This document shows, one piece after another, positions 1 to 7,550 of a stretch of DNA of 11,789 nucleotides. A model generated the notes under the pieces. That model saw only the letters and a program-made list of their open reading frames with translations, was not told the DNA's origin and ran no database searches. The stretch is from contig CANQKB010000043.1 in the NCBI GenBank assembly GCA_947624405.1, positions 1 to 11,789 on the forward strand. The letters run 5' to 3'. This DNA comes from an uncultured Clostridia bacterium (GTDB taxonomy: Bacteria; Bacillota; Clostridia; TANB77; CAG-508). How positions within the stretch are numbered: position 1 is the stretch's first letter; every line of letters starts with the position of its first letter. The translations under genes and the position numbers were made by a program.

Positions 1-1410
1 ATGCAACCTGTGCTGCCTGAATCATCCAGCTGGCAACTGGGTCAGTTGCAACCTCTCCGTATGATGTTTACAGAACCATCGGTTTTTTTCTGAACGTCCA
101 AACCTTCCTGTCCGTGATACCGTTTCTGTCTCTCTAAATGAAAGTATATTTCTGGTTGGGTAAATTTTTCTTAAGTGTAACTCGAAAGCTGTCTCTTGAA
201 CCCTTATATTCATTGTTTCATATATATTTTCTATCATTGCCATAAGCATTGTTGTTTTACCACAGCCCTGCTCACCTGTTAAGGATATAATCCTTGCTCC
301 TTTTACAAGATATTTCAATAATTCAATTGCATCTTCTTTTCCGTCGCATGTAATGATTTGTTCAAGTGTAGCTCTTTTTACATCGAACTTTCTTACGAAG
401 AATGCCCATGTTTCTGACATTGATGGACGAACAACTACGACACGAGAACCATCTTTCATTTCATTGATTTTGTAACCATTTGAATCTGATAACTGCCCTG
501 GATTGTTATATTTATATATGTTTTGACAAACCCTTTTTAATTCACTTTCTGTTCCAAATGATAAAAATGCAAGTCTTATTGATTTACCTTGGAAGAATAT
601 CCATATACTATCGCATGCTCTTGGTACTTTGCTATCCATAATTTGATCTAGGTAATCACCATCTGTTTGTGCAACTTGACTTAAGAAACTTTCTGGTAAA
701 CCAGATACACCACCAGATACGCCATCTATGTTCATATCTCTTACTTCATCTATACTGCTGTATCCTTTGTATGATTGATAAATCCTTTGAGTAACTATAT
801 TTAATTTATCGTCAAAATTTAATGCTATATTCTCCTTTTCATATATATCACTTATTTCTTCGCTAGTTATAACATAACAAGGTTTTGCTTCTCCAGAAAT
901 GTATTTAAGTGATGCCAAGTTGTATTTTTTTATTAATTCTGTAAGTGCTTCATATCCAAATTCTTTCTTGTATATATATATTAATATATCAAATTTATCT
1001 TGTGCTGTAAGCAAAGATGGTATATCAAATGGAATTGCATGTGATATATTAGTTTCATCAGTACCATATTCTTTAGATAATAAGTCAAAGATTAATTCTT
1101 TAACGTATTTTTTATCATTTACGTCACCATATGTACAACCTTTTAATGCTTTTTTTAACTCATATTTCTTATTTTTTCTTCTTTTTAGCTCTTCTTCTGA
1201 TAAACCTATATCATATAAATTTATTTTAGTTATTTCATCTAGTCTTCTTTTTACGAATGCTGTCATCATTTCTATAGTATATGTTTTATCATCATGTTCA
1301 ATTTCATCTTCAACCTCTTCGTTTTTCTTAGAAGTCAGAACTTTAATAACAATAAATCCTGCTACAACTAAAACCATTAAAATTGCCAATATGTTTACCA
1401 TATTACTCAT
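1..1410 (-). CDS. CpaF/TadA-type pilus motor ATPase, 3' end cut by window edge, two apparent frameshifts
   Basis: By family this is the hexameric secretion/pilus ATPase that powers Tad/Flp-type pilus assembly at the inner face of the membrane. The Walker A motif GEQGCGKTT lies at residues 379-387. It is followed by the region after Walker A typical of CpaF (QETAFELHLRK, then YPTRNI, residues 405-422). Residues about 5-25 form a hydrophobic segment followed by lysines, so the protein appears membrane-anchored, which is unusual for CpaF. Residues 40-370 are a lineage-specific N-terminal part. The ATG at 1410 follows a good AAGGAGG site. The open frame stops at position 22, but family homology leaves it after Ser432. 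It continues in a second frame (GQEGLDVQKKTDGSVNII) and then in a third (GEVATDPVASWMIQAAQVA) up to base 1. Each change needs one skipped base, near 114 and near 59. The catalytic Walker B and C-terminal parts are outside the window. The family call is confident; whether the gene is intact is not. Confidence 0.85.
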
Positions 1411-1440
1411 ATTAGGATTCCTCCTTCTTTTTGTTCATCT

Positions 1441-2289
1441 CTACATTCTCATCTGTAATTCTTGCATTTTGTATATTATCGCCTCTGTAGTTCTTTTTAA
1501 TTCATGTATAAAAAACCCCGTTCTATCCTCTACATCATCTATTCTCTTAATTCTAGCATTTACAAAAAATTCAGCCGTGTTGCCTTCTTGCATAGCATCT
1601 GAAAATAAATCAGAGTACGGAACCGAACATATTTCTTCTTTTTCTCCCATTTCTCTAGACATATTTTTAGTATTATATTTTGATTTTCTATCACAATTAT
1701 TTACAAGTACAAGTATTTTTTCTGGAGAAAATAAGTTTTTATTTTCTCTTATTTTTGCAATTTTTTCCATTTCTGACTTTTTTTGTTCCATATTTAGTAT
1801 AATTATATTTGACATCTTTAATATTTCTTGTGTTGTTTTACTTGATAATCCATTATTAAGATCTACAAAAACAATATCAAAAAATTTATTTGCAGAATTT
1901 ATAATTTCTTTACATGTACTATATACTCTTTCATAATCTACATCTGCTTTTTTACGTGGTCCTGACAATACTTCTAGTCTATTTCTAAATACTATCTTAG
2001 TATAATTTGTAATTAGGTCTGGTGTAAGTCGATTAGCACTAACTAGCTTTGCTAATCCTTCCATTCCAGATTCCAAATCCATTGTATTCATTCCTTTTGT
2101 CAATTTGCCTAATGTTTTGTTTCTGTTTTCTGCACCAAACGCATTCATTGCAACCTGATCATTATACCTTGTTGACATTAATAGAGTCTTATAGTTATGT
2201 TCAATACCCATAAATGAAGCAATTGCAGTTGCTGAATATGTTTGACCTATTTTACCTGTATTATCGTTCCAAAATGTTACAATCGCCAT
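1441..2289 (-). CDS. TadZ/CpaE-like protein with degenerate P-loop (MinD/ParA fold)
   Basis: This 282-residue protein looks like a MinD/ParA-fold protein of the TadZ/CpaE kind, which localises Tad pilus machinery. The P-loop region reads TGKIGQT (residues 11-17), where MinD/ParA proteins have KGGxGKT. The signature lysine is a threonine and the phosphate-binding lysine is a glutamine. The later MinD landmarks survive: a Walker B-like strand FDIVFVDLNNGLSS (137-150, Asp143), the following strand NIIILNMEQ, and an adenine-loop-like VLVNNCD. It therefore probably keeps the fold, possibly nucleotide binding, but with weakened or absent ATP hydrolysis (inference). The ATG at 2289 has an AGAAAGGAAAG site upstream. 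It sits 30 bases after the previous gene and 30 bases before the motor ATPase, in one operon. No membrane segment is visible. Confidence 0.7.
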   Translation of the reverse strand: MAIVTFWNDNTGKIGQTYSATAIASFMGIEHNYKTLLMSTRYNDQVAMNAFGAENRNKTLGKLTKGMNTMDLESGMEGLAKLVSANRLTPDLITNYTKIVFRNRLEVLSGPRKKADVDYERVYSTCKEIINSANKFFDIVFVDLNNGLSSKTTQEILKMSNIIILNMEQKKSEMEKIAKIRENKNLFSPEKILVLVNNCDRKSKYNTKNMSREMGEKEEICSVPYSDLFSDAMQEGNTAEFFVNARIKRIDDVEDRTGFFIHELKRTTEAIIYKMQELQMRM

Positions 2290-2319
2290 TTCTAACTTTC
2301 CTTTCTAGCTTTTTAGTCG

Positions 2320-3012
2320 TTATTTTTCCATACTTTTCATAATCTTCTTAATACTACTTGAAGAAATATCATTTTCAAATATCATAGAAACAAGGTACAT
2401 TAAACTGTTCTTATAATGTTCACTGAGTTTCTTTATTTTTATTCTCGCAACTATCTGATCTTCTATCATAACTCCATAATTTCCAAGTTCAATAGGGAAA
2501 TTAAATATTTCTTTATCCCAAGCCACTTTATATCCAAGTGTTAAAAAATCTAAATATTCATTTTCTTCTTTTAATGCATTTTTTGAAAATAATACTTTAT
2601 ATACTTTACTTGCTTTTTTAAAAGCTCCAAGTATTTCTACGCCTTTTTTTAATGAATATAAGTCAAATGCAGTCACGAAACAATTTTTATAGTTTTTTTC
2701 TATATCGAACTTTTCTGCAACTTCAAGTGAATCTATATCCAACAATGCTATGTCATAATCAAGTCCTTTATTTTCATAGCCCAAATATTGTTTTAACATT
2801 TCAGGACTTCTAAATCCAACAGCCACATCGAATCCTTCAAATTCTGTTACATAACTTTGAGTTGGTGTAATTGAAGGCACTACATATTTTGTTTTTTGTA
2901 ATATAGTTGTATCTATTAATATTACTTTCTTTTGTGCTAATGTTAACATTCTTGCTATATACAGTAATAAGTCAGTCTTATCGTATCCCCCTAAAAAGCC
3001 TACCGTCCTCAT
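2320..3012 (-). CDS. Second ParA/TadZ-like P-loop-fold protein, degenerate
   Basis: This 230-residue protein also resembles the ParA/MinD fold but is shorter than and different from its downstream neighbour. Its N-terminus reads VGFLGGYDKTD, so GGxxKT is kept (Lys12, Thr13) while the glycine before the lysine is aspartate. Next come QKKVILIDTT (27-36), which resembles the second strand of ParA proteins, and a Walker B-like YDIALLDID (86-94, Asp92). The C-terminal half has no motif I recognise. The start at 3012 is supported by AGAAAGG about 12 bases upstream, a weaker and longer-spaced site than in the neighbouring genes. It lies 27 bases after the CpaB-like gene. Its position between cpaB-like and cpaF-like genes suggests a role in assembling or positioning the pilus machine. 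The ParA-fold assignment rests on motif order only. Confidence 0.6.
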   Translation of the reverse strand: MRTVGFLGGYDKTDLLLYIARMLTLAQKKVILIDTTILQKTKYVVPSITPTQSYVTEFEGFDVAVGFRSPEMLKQYLGYENKGLDYDIALLDIDSLEVAEKFDIEKNYKNCFVTAFDLYSLKKGVEILGAFKKASKVYKVLFSKNALKEENEYLDFLTLGYKVAWDKEIFNFPIELGNYGVMIEDQIVARIKIKKLSEHYKNSLMYLVSMIFENDISSSSIKKIMKSMEK

Positions 3013-3039
3013 TATTTTCGCAACCTTTCTATTATTTTA

Positions 3040-3876
3040 TTATAATCCTGCAACATAGTCTGCTCTTGCAGTTTTTTGTTTTTCTATTGACTCTGAAACA
3101 CCTGCTTCAATATTTGCCTTTGCATCATCTGTATATTTTCCCAAATCATTATTAATTGTACTTCTTTGTGCTCTTGTTTCATCTGAGTATCTTTGTGCTA
3201 ATGCTGATTTTGCTTCAGCTGTTATATTTGGATCAACATTTAATAAGTTGATAACATCTTGACTTGCTACATATGTTAATGACGATGAAGATTGCATACC
3301 TGCATCAACATATGTTGTTGCATATAATTCAGCCCCTTCCATTATGTATGCTTCAACTATTGCATTACTCATTAGCAATATTTCATCATGTTTTTTAGAC
3401 AATACTATATAGTCCACACCACTTGGTAGCCTTAATCTTATATCAACTGTTTCACCTTCTGTTAATTGTGATGGAAGGTTAACCATATTATATTCTTGTA
3501 ATCTTTGATCAGATGATACCTCTGCTCCATCTGTAAGTATCATTTCATTTGTTAGAATTGTGCCTTTTCTTAATGAAATCTTAGCAGTTGTACTCTCTGA
3601 TATAAAATCTGCATAATTACTTGCACCAATTGCATTATTTGGGCATGCATCGGCTCTAACTGTTTGTTTTTTTATTTTTCCATCTATATTATCTCCTGAA
3701 GAAACATCTTCATTAACAACATATGCATCTACATATTGAATAGCTGCCTCATCTTTTTTCATTTTTGATATTTGCATAAATAATAATGCTATTATTATTC
3801 CTGTAATAATTAATGTTACAAACATTCCTAATAAAAATGATGTTCTTGCTTTTTTTTGCATCGGATTCATTGCCAT
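3040..3876 (-). CDS. CpaB/RcpC-like SAF-domain pilus assembly protein
   Basis: CpaB/RcpC proteins are membrane-anchored SAF-domain proteins of Tad/Flp pilus systems. This one is 278 residues from the chosen start (MAMNPMQKK). A basic N-terminus precedes one transmembrane helix at about residues 13-34. The SAF-like region follows at about 45-115, with AYVVNEDVSSGDNI at its start and KISLRKGTILTNEMI near its end. A second beta-rich portion includes GETVDIRLRLPSGVDYIVLS. The C-terminal 60 residues are hydrophilic, charged and probably helical. An in-frame ATG exists 27 bases upstream at 3903, but the AAGGAGG site lies between the two ATGs and is ideally spaced for 3876, so the shorter form is preferred. 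It is the first gene of the pilus operon, behind its own promoter and a leader hairpin. Confidence 0.82.
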   Translation of the reverse strand: MAMNPMQKKARTSFLLGMFVTLIITGIIIALLFMQISKMKKDEAAIQYVDAYVVNEDVSSGDNIDGKIKKQTVRADACPNNAIGASNYADFISESTTAKISLRKGTILTNEMILTDGAEVSSDQRLQEYNMVNLPSQLTEGETVDIRLRLPSGVDYIVLSKKHDEILLMSNAIVEAYIMEGAELYATTYVDAGMQSSSSLTYVASQDVINLLNVDPNITAEAKSALAQRYSDETRAQRSTINNDLGKYTDDAKANIEAGVSESIEKQKTARADYVAGL

Positions 3877-3893
3877 AAGTATTTCCTCCTTTA

Positions 3894-3925
3894 TATTCTG
3901 CACCTTTCAGCGAATATGCAGAATA
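3894..3925 (-). promoter_or_regulatory. Leader hairpin directly before the cpaB-like ribosome binding site
   Basis: The arms TATTCTGCA and TGCAGAATA are a perfect 9-base inverted repeat around a 14-base loop that itself contains a TTC/GAA mini-stem. The 3' arm abuts the AAGGAGG site of the pilus operon and there is no U-tract after it, so it is not a terminator. Its place suggests an effect on translation or 5'-end stability, which is inference. Confidence 0.5.
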
Positions 3926-3941
3926 CTAAATCTTAATATTA

Positions 3942-3970
3942 ATTATAATATATATTGTCTTATTATGCAA
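3942..3970 (-). promoter_or_regulatory. Sigma-A-type promoter of the pilus operon
   Basis: On the minus strand TTGCAT (3970-3965) is separated by 17 bases from a consensus TATAAT (3947-3942). Transcription would start near 3935 and give a leader of about 60 bases. It is the only promoter-like site between the HAD gene and the cpaB-like gene. Confidence 0.75.
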
Positions 3971-3983
3971 TATTTTTAATATT

Positions 3984-4021
3984 TTTGTAACAAATTTGTA
4001 GTCTTTTTGTAATATTTTGTA
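3984..4021 (-). repeat. Four phased TTTGTA (TACAAA) motifs upstream of the pilus promoter
   Basis: TTTGTA on the plus strand starts at 3984, 3995, 4006 and 4016, a spacing of 11, 11 and 10 bases, so all copies face one side of the helix. The nearest copy is 13 bases upstream of the -35 box. The arrangement fits an UP-element-like or curved A-tract region, or a repeated operator. Position 3990-3999 (ACAAATTTGT) is also a perfect palindrome. Confidence 0.5.
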
Positions 4022-4025
4022 TTTT

Positions 4026-4898
4026 TTAAAAAGCATACTTATTTATTGCTTCTGCTACTCCGTTTTTATCACAACTTTCAACTATTGTTCCTTCAATATT
4101 CTGATTAGCTAGTGCACCATTTCCAATTATTATACCCTTTCCGGCATTTTTTATCATTTCTAAATCGTTTTGATTATCACCTATTGCCATTATCTCACTT
4201 TTATCTATTCCTAATTTCTTCGCTAATTTAGCAATAGCATTCCATTTATCTACTTTATCATTTGTTATTTCTGTGTAAAAATATTTTATTTCTATTTTTT
4301 CTGTCCCAGATTTTATTATTTTCCTAGACATATTTGAAACATCAAGCACATTCAATTTTTTTATTTCTCTTATTTTTTTCATAATTCCATTGAATATTAT
4401 TTTATCGCTATCACTTATCGTTATTTTAGCAATATATCCAACATCGTTTTCTTCTATATATTTTGAAATGTTTTCTACTATATTTATTTGAGTTTTTTGA
4501 TTGTCTGATCTTTTTGCATTTTCATAATGATAATATAGTAAATTATTCTTTATCCTTTTTGAAATTATATATTTTTCAGTATTTACAGTATAATATATAT
4601 TGTTTTCTTCACATATTTTTATAATTTTTAAAGTTTTCTCTTTTGAAATACAATCATTATATAATATTTCATTATTTTGCACATCAATTACAAGTGCTCC
4701 ATTCCCAGCAATAATATAATTATTAGATTCTATTTCATTTGCAAAACTTTTAATGGAACTTGCCATTCTTCCTGATGCTAACACTACTTCTATTCCTTTT
4801 TCTCTTGCTTTTTTTATTGCTTTTTTATTTTCTTCTGATATTTCTCCATATGAATTTAAAAGTGTGCCATCTAAATCTATTGCTATTAGTTTATACAT
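4026..4898 (-). CDS. Cof-type HAD-superfamily phosphatase
   Basis: This is a cytoplasmic Cof/YidA-type HAD hydrolase, which dephosphorylates small phosphorylated metabolites; the substrate cannot be read from sequence. Numbered from the first of two adjacent ATGs (4901), motif I is DLDGT (9-13, nucleophile Asp9, Asp11), motif II is ASGR with Ser43, a conserved lysine sits in the segment VDKWNAI, and motif IV is GDNQND (241-246). The cap domain between motifs II and III is the most divergent part, as usual for class IIB HADs. Length (290-291 residues) is slightly above the usual 265-285. The second ATG (4898) is preferred because GAGGTG lies 5 bases before it but only 2 bases before the first. 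The gene has its own promoter and is probably a single-gene unit, not part of the pilus operon. No clear terminator follows it. Confidence 0.93.
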   Translation of the reverse strand: MYKLIAIDLDGTLLNSYGEISEENKKAIKKAREKGIEVVLASGRMASSIKSFANEIESNNYIIAGNGALVIDVQNNEILYNDCISKEKTLKIIKICEENNIYYTVNTEKYIISKRIKNNLLYYHYENAKRSDNQKTQINIVENISKYIEENDVGYIAKITISDSDKIIFNGIMKKIREIKKLNVLDVSNMSRKIIKSGTEKIEIKYFYTEITNDKVDKWNAIAKLAKKLGIDKSEIMAIGDNQNDLEMIKNAGKGIIIGNGALANQNIEGTIVESCDKNGVAEAINKYAF

Positions 4899-4923
4899 CA
4901 TTTCACCTCACATTAACTATATA

Positions 4924-4953
4924 ATTATATCATTATTTGAGCTTTTTTTACAA
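4924..4953 (-). promoter_or_regulatory. Promoter of the HAD phosphatase gene
   Basis: TTGTAA (4953-4948) and a consensus TATAAT (4929-4924) are separated by 18 bases on the minus strand. The predicted start lies about 20 bases before the ATG, giving a very short leader. Confidence 0.6.
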
Positions 4954-4978
4954 TATTTTTTGAAAAATTTATAATAAT

Positions 4979-4991
4979 ACTAGCTAAGCGT
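4979..4991. repeat. 13-base repeat ACTAGCTAAGCGT, copy 1
   Basis: This 13-mer recurs exactly at 9719-9731. Both copies are intergenic, in the same orientation, and lie about 12-13 bases from a hairpin. By chance alone about one 13-base match would be expected in a window this size, so the case rests on shared context, not on the match itself. Confidence 0.3.
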
Positions 4992-4993
4992 TA

Positions 4994-5040
4994 AGTAAGT
5001 AAAAACAAAACCCCAATGTTTACACACTGGAGTTTTGTTA
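4994..5040 (-). terminator. Intrinsic terminator of the GT-C-like membrane operon
   Basis: On the minus strand, arms 5039-5025 (AACAAAACTCCAGTG) and 5018-5004 (CATTGGGGTTTTGTT) pair over 15 bases with two G-U wobbles and a 6-base loop, followed by TTTTTACTTACTT. It starts 28 bases after the stop codon of the 645-residue membrane protein. Confidence 0.85.
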
Positions 5041-5067
5041 GTCTTTATTTAAAAAGACATTGTAGAT

Positions 5068-7005
5068 TTATTCTGTCGCAGCCTCTGTTGTATCTTCTAT
5101 AGTTTGGTCTGCTGTTTGGCTTTGATTTTGTGCATCATCAACTTTAATTATTCCTTGATCGATTAGTAATTGCATATTTATTTCATATATTACGAATGTT
5201 CCATCATTATATATCATATTATAGCTTATTCCTCTTTCCATTACCTGATTTAGATTTGAATTAACATAAGTTATAACGTGTGTTATATTATAGGTAAAGA
5301 ATACATCCTCATACCATAATTGCAATGAAGAACCCAACATATATGCCAAGTAAGAATCATCACTTCTTCCATTAAAAACAGGATCATAAACATCTGCTCT
5401 ACCATCAATGAAAACTGGTATTCCTCTATACAGTAAATAACTTCCATAGTTAAAATCATTAAATAATTTTATATTTTTTACATCTAGATTCTCGAGCATC
5501 CAATCTGCTGCTGCAACTGGATAATTTGATTTATCAATTAAGTCCGTACCTACAATATATCTATATCCCAAAAGTGATATTATTATAGTAATTAAAATTA
5601 TATAAATAGAACCTTTAACTGTTAATATTTTTGATGGTATTTTGTTTATTATTTTTTTAGCACGTTCTAAACCATTTTTAGTTTGATTCTTTTTCCTTTT
5701 CTTTTCTGATACATCACTATCTGCTAATGTTTCAGCAATTTCGTCATAATTTGTATTTTCTAGTTCTTCTTTATTCAAATTAACTATATATTCTTTTTCT
5801 TGTGCTTTTTCTAGCTTTCTTGTGTCTCTCCACATAGTAATCATTTTATTAACTGGACACATTGCACATATAAAGAATATTGGAAACTGCTTATATGAAA
5901 TCAACGATAAAACCGTCATTCCCATTAGCATGAATAAGTCCGATAATTTTAATTTAACCTTGTTCGAGAAAATAAATATAACTATTACTGCTAATATTAT
6001 AAATAGGTTATAATCATTTATCAATACTACAGGTTGATGCTCAGAAATAAAATCCATTGTATTTCCTTCAATAGATTTCCACATATAAGTATATGGTATA
6101 TCTTTTATTGGTGTAAGAAGTCCTGTAAATATGCAAATGACAAATATTACAATAAGCCATTTTAGATATTTATTTCTTTCTATTATTATTTTTCTGTCTT
6201 TATTTCTAAATTTATCTTTTACATTTTGTTTTTCTTCTGCCTCTTTATATTTTTCTTTAAGCTCTTTTAATATTGATTGTTGTATTGAAATTTTTGCTTC
6301 TAAAGCCCCTTTATCTCCACCTTTTTCAATTTTATATTGGAATTTTTCAATTTTTTTCTCTACTCTTTTGCATCTTTCTTCATAATAATTTTTCCTATTA
6401 AAAATGTATGCCCATACCCATTCTGCAATATATGGTAAAAATACCACAAAGTATATAGGAAATAGTGCTGCATGGCAGTTTGCAAGTAATATAGGGTCTA
6501 ATATCAATCCAATTGCCCATCTTTTATGCCCTGTCTCTAAGAATTTCTCTATAAATAATATTTCCAGTACTAAGCATAAAAATGTGATTATTTGTGCACG
6601 GGCTGCAATAAATCCAGCTAGTGTAAATATAGCAACCAACGTAATAATCGCTGATATTAAATGATTTTTACATACCTTTAAATTTGTAAAATATATTAAA
6701 ATATATGTAATTATTCCAATTAATAATGTAAAAATATATATTCCCATAAAATCAAATACTCTGTGTATTTGATAAAATGTAACATCTAATAGCCAATGAG
6801 GATAAGTATATATCAATCCATCTACCCATGCAAATGGCTCTATTCTCTCGTCTATAACATGCATGCCATTTTGGCAAATGTATTCTCCTACTTTTACCAT
6901 ATAAAATGTATCTTCTTGTAATGTTTTTGGCACTGTTGCTACTGTTAAGCATATTATTGCTAGTACCATTATTATATTAAATAATATTTTGCTCTGCTTA
7001 CTCAT
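5068..7005 (-). CDS. GT-C-like polytopic membrane protein, function unknown
   Basis: This 645-residue protein has about ten hydrophobic helices and resembles uncharacterised GT-C-fold (ArnT/GT39-like) membrane glycosyltransferases that use lipid-linked sugar donors; activity is inferred. The first outer loop has acidic residues in the expected place (EDTFYMVKVGEYICQNGMHV, Glu31/Asp32, then Asp52-Glu53-Arg54 and YPHWL at 68-72). A charged-aromatic AARAQ (134-138) and ANCHAAL (175-181) match the spacing of this family. After the last helix (about 464-482) comes an outer domain with LFNDFNYGSYLL (514-525) and VFIDGRADVYD (531-541), a signature I associate with the same family. Two insertions look special: a lysine/glutamate-rich coiled coil at about 208-280 and a charged loop at 394-455, both predicted cytoplasmic. 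The tail is Gln/Thr/Glu-rich. The ATG overlaps the previous gene (ATGAGTAA) and has AAGGAG upstream, indicating translational coupling. Confidence 0.72.
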   Translation of the reverse strand: MSKQSKILFNIIMVLAIICLTVATVPKTLQEDTFYMVKVGEYICQNGMHVIDERIEPFAWVDGLIYTYPHWLLDVTFYQIHRVFDFMGIYIFTLLIGIITYILIYFTNLKVCKNHLISAIITLVAIFTLAGFIAARAQIITFLCLVLEILFIEKFLETGHKRWAIGLILDPILLANCHAALFPIYFVVFLPYIAEWVWAYIFNRKNYYEERCKRVEKKIEKFQYKIEKGGDKGALEAKISIQQSILKELKEKYKEAEEKQNVKDKFRNKDRKIIIERNKYLKWLIVIFVICIFTGLLTPIKDIPYTYMWKSIEGNTMDFISEHQPVVLINDYNLFIILAVIVIFIFSNKVKLKLSDLFMLMGMTVLSLISYKQFPIFFICAMCPVNKMITMWRDTRKLEKAQEKEYIVNLNKEELENTNYDEIAETLADSDVSEKKRKKNQTKNGLERAKKIINKIPSKILTVKGSIYIILITIIISLLGYRYIVGTDLIDKSNYPVAAADWMLENLDVKNIKLFNDFNYGSYLLYRGIPVFIDGRADVYDPVFNGRSDDSYLAYMLGSSLQLWYEDVFFTYNITHVITYVNSNLNQVMERGISYNMIYNDGTFVIYEINMQLLIDQGIIKVDDAQNQSQTADQTIEDTTEAATE

Positions 7006-7531
7006 TGCTATTTGCTCCTTCCTCGTTGCTTACATTTTCTTCTCCTTCATTTGTTCCTTCATTTCCCATGTTTTCAGAATTCTGTTGTTCCATATTTTGT
7101 TCACTATTTTCTTCATTGCTTGATTCTTCTTCGTTTTCTGAGCTATTTTCACTTCCTGGTGTCACTTCTTCAAAATATATATTATCTGCATATCCATAAA
7201 TTCCTGTTTGTGTTGCTTGCCTTATTACTACAAACTGTTTATCATCTATTGTAACTAAAATTCTGCCATCTTCTTGATTTGGTTTAATTTCTCCTACTCC
7301 ATCGATTTCTCTTAAGTATTCTTCAATTTCTCTAGCTCCTTGTTCTGATGTATATTTTTGAATTGCTGCCTCCAGTTTTTCTGCTGCATCTTTACGACCT
7401 AAGATGCCAAGTATGCCATTATCTGACTTTACTAAGTAGACTATAATAAAAATTAATAAAGCTAAAACAGCTAATTCAACAAGATTGATTATTATTTTGA
7501 AAATTGGTGATTTTGTATTTATTTTTTTCAT
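6998..7531 (-). CDS. Single-pass membrane protein with acidic Ser/Glu/Asn-rich tail
   Basis: I do not recognise this 177-residue protein. A lysine-rich N-terminus precedes one transmembrane helix at about residues 13-34. A small folded region follows (about 40-125), with AAIQKYTSEQGAREIEEYL predicted helical, then short strands GRILVTIDDKQFVVI and GIYGYADNIYF. The last 50 residues are low-complexity and strongly acidic (Ser, Glu, Asn, Gly repeats) with almost no positive charge, suggesting an extended outward-facing tail. Its stop overlaps the start of the GT-C-like gene by 8 bases, so the two are probably made together and may act together (inference). The ribosome binding site before ATG 7531 is weak (GGA about 8 bases away), and an own promoter overlaps the groEL terminator. 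Confidence 0.7.
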   Translation of the reverse strand: MKKINTKSPIFKIIINLVELAVLALLIFIIVYLVKSDNGILGILGRKDAAEKLEAAIQKYTSEQGAREIEEYLREIDGVGEIKPNQEDGRILVTIDDKQFVVIRQATQTGIYGYADNIYFEEVTPGSENSSENEEESSNEENSEQNMEQQNSENMGNEGTNEGEENVSNEEGANSNE

Positions 7532-7550
7532 TTTGTCTATCCATTCCTAT

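Noticed and set aside
83..89. A7 homopolymer in the motor ATPase as source of the frameshift
   Set aside because: The conserved QKKTDG is read correctly through the homopolymer, so the frame changes are elsewhere, near 114 and 59.
899..1936. A 345-codon plus-strand open frame
   Set aside because: It lies antisense across the motor ATPase and TadZ-like genes, which have ribosome binding sites and family motifs. Its translation is Ser/Ile/Phe/Leu-rich, as expected from the complement of AT-rich coding DNA.
6752..6952. A 66-codon minus-strand frame inside the GT-C-like gene
   Set aside because: It is an out-of-frame shadow of the N-terminal part of the 645-residue protein, whose frame carries the family motifs.
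7012..7254. Plus-strand open frames over the acidic-tail gene
   Set aside because: They mirror the Ser/Glu/Asn-rich low-complexity coding sequence of the minus strand and have no ribosome binding site.
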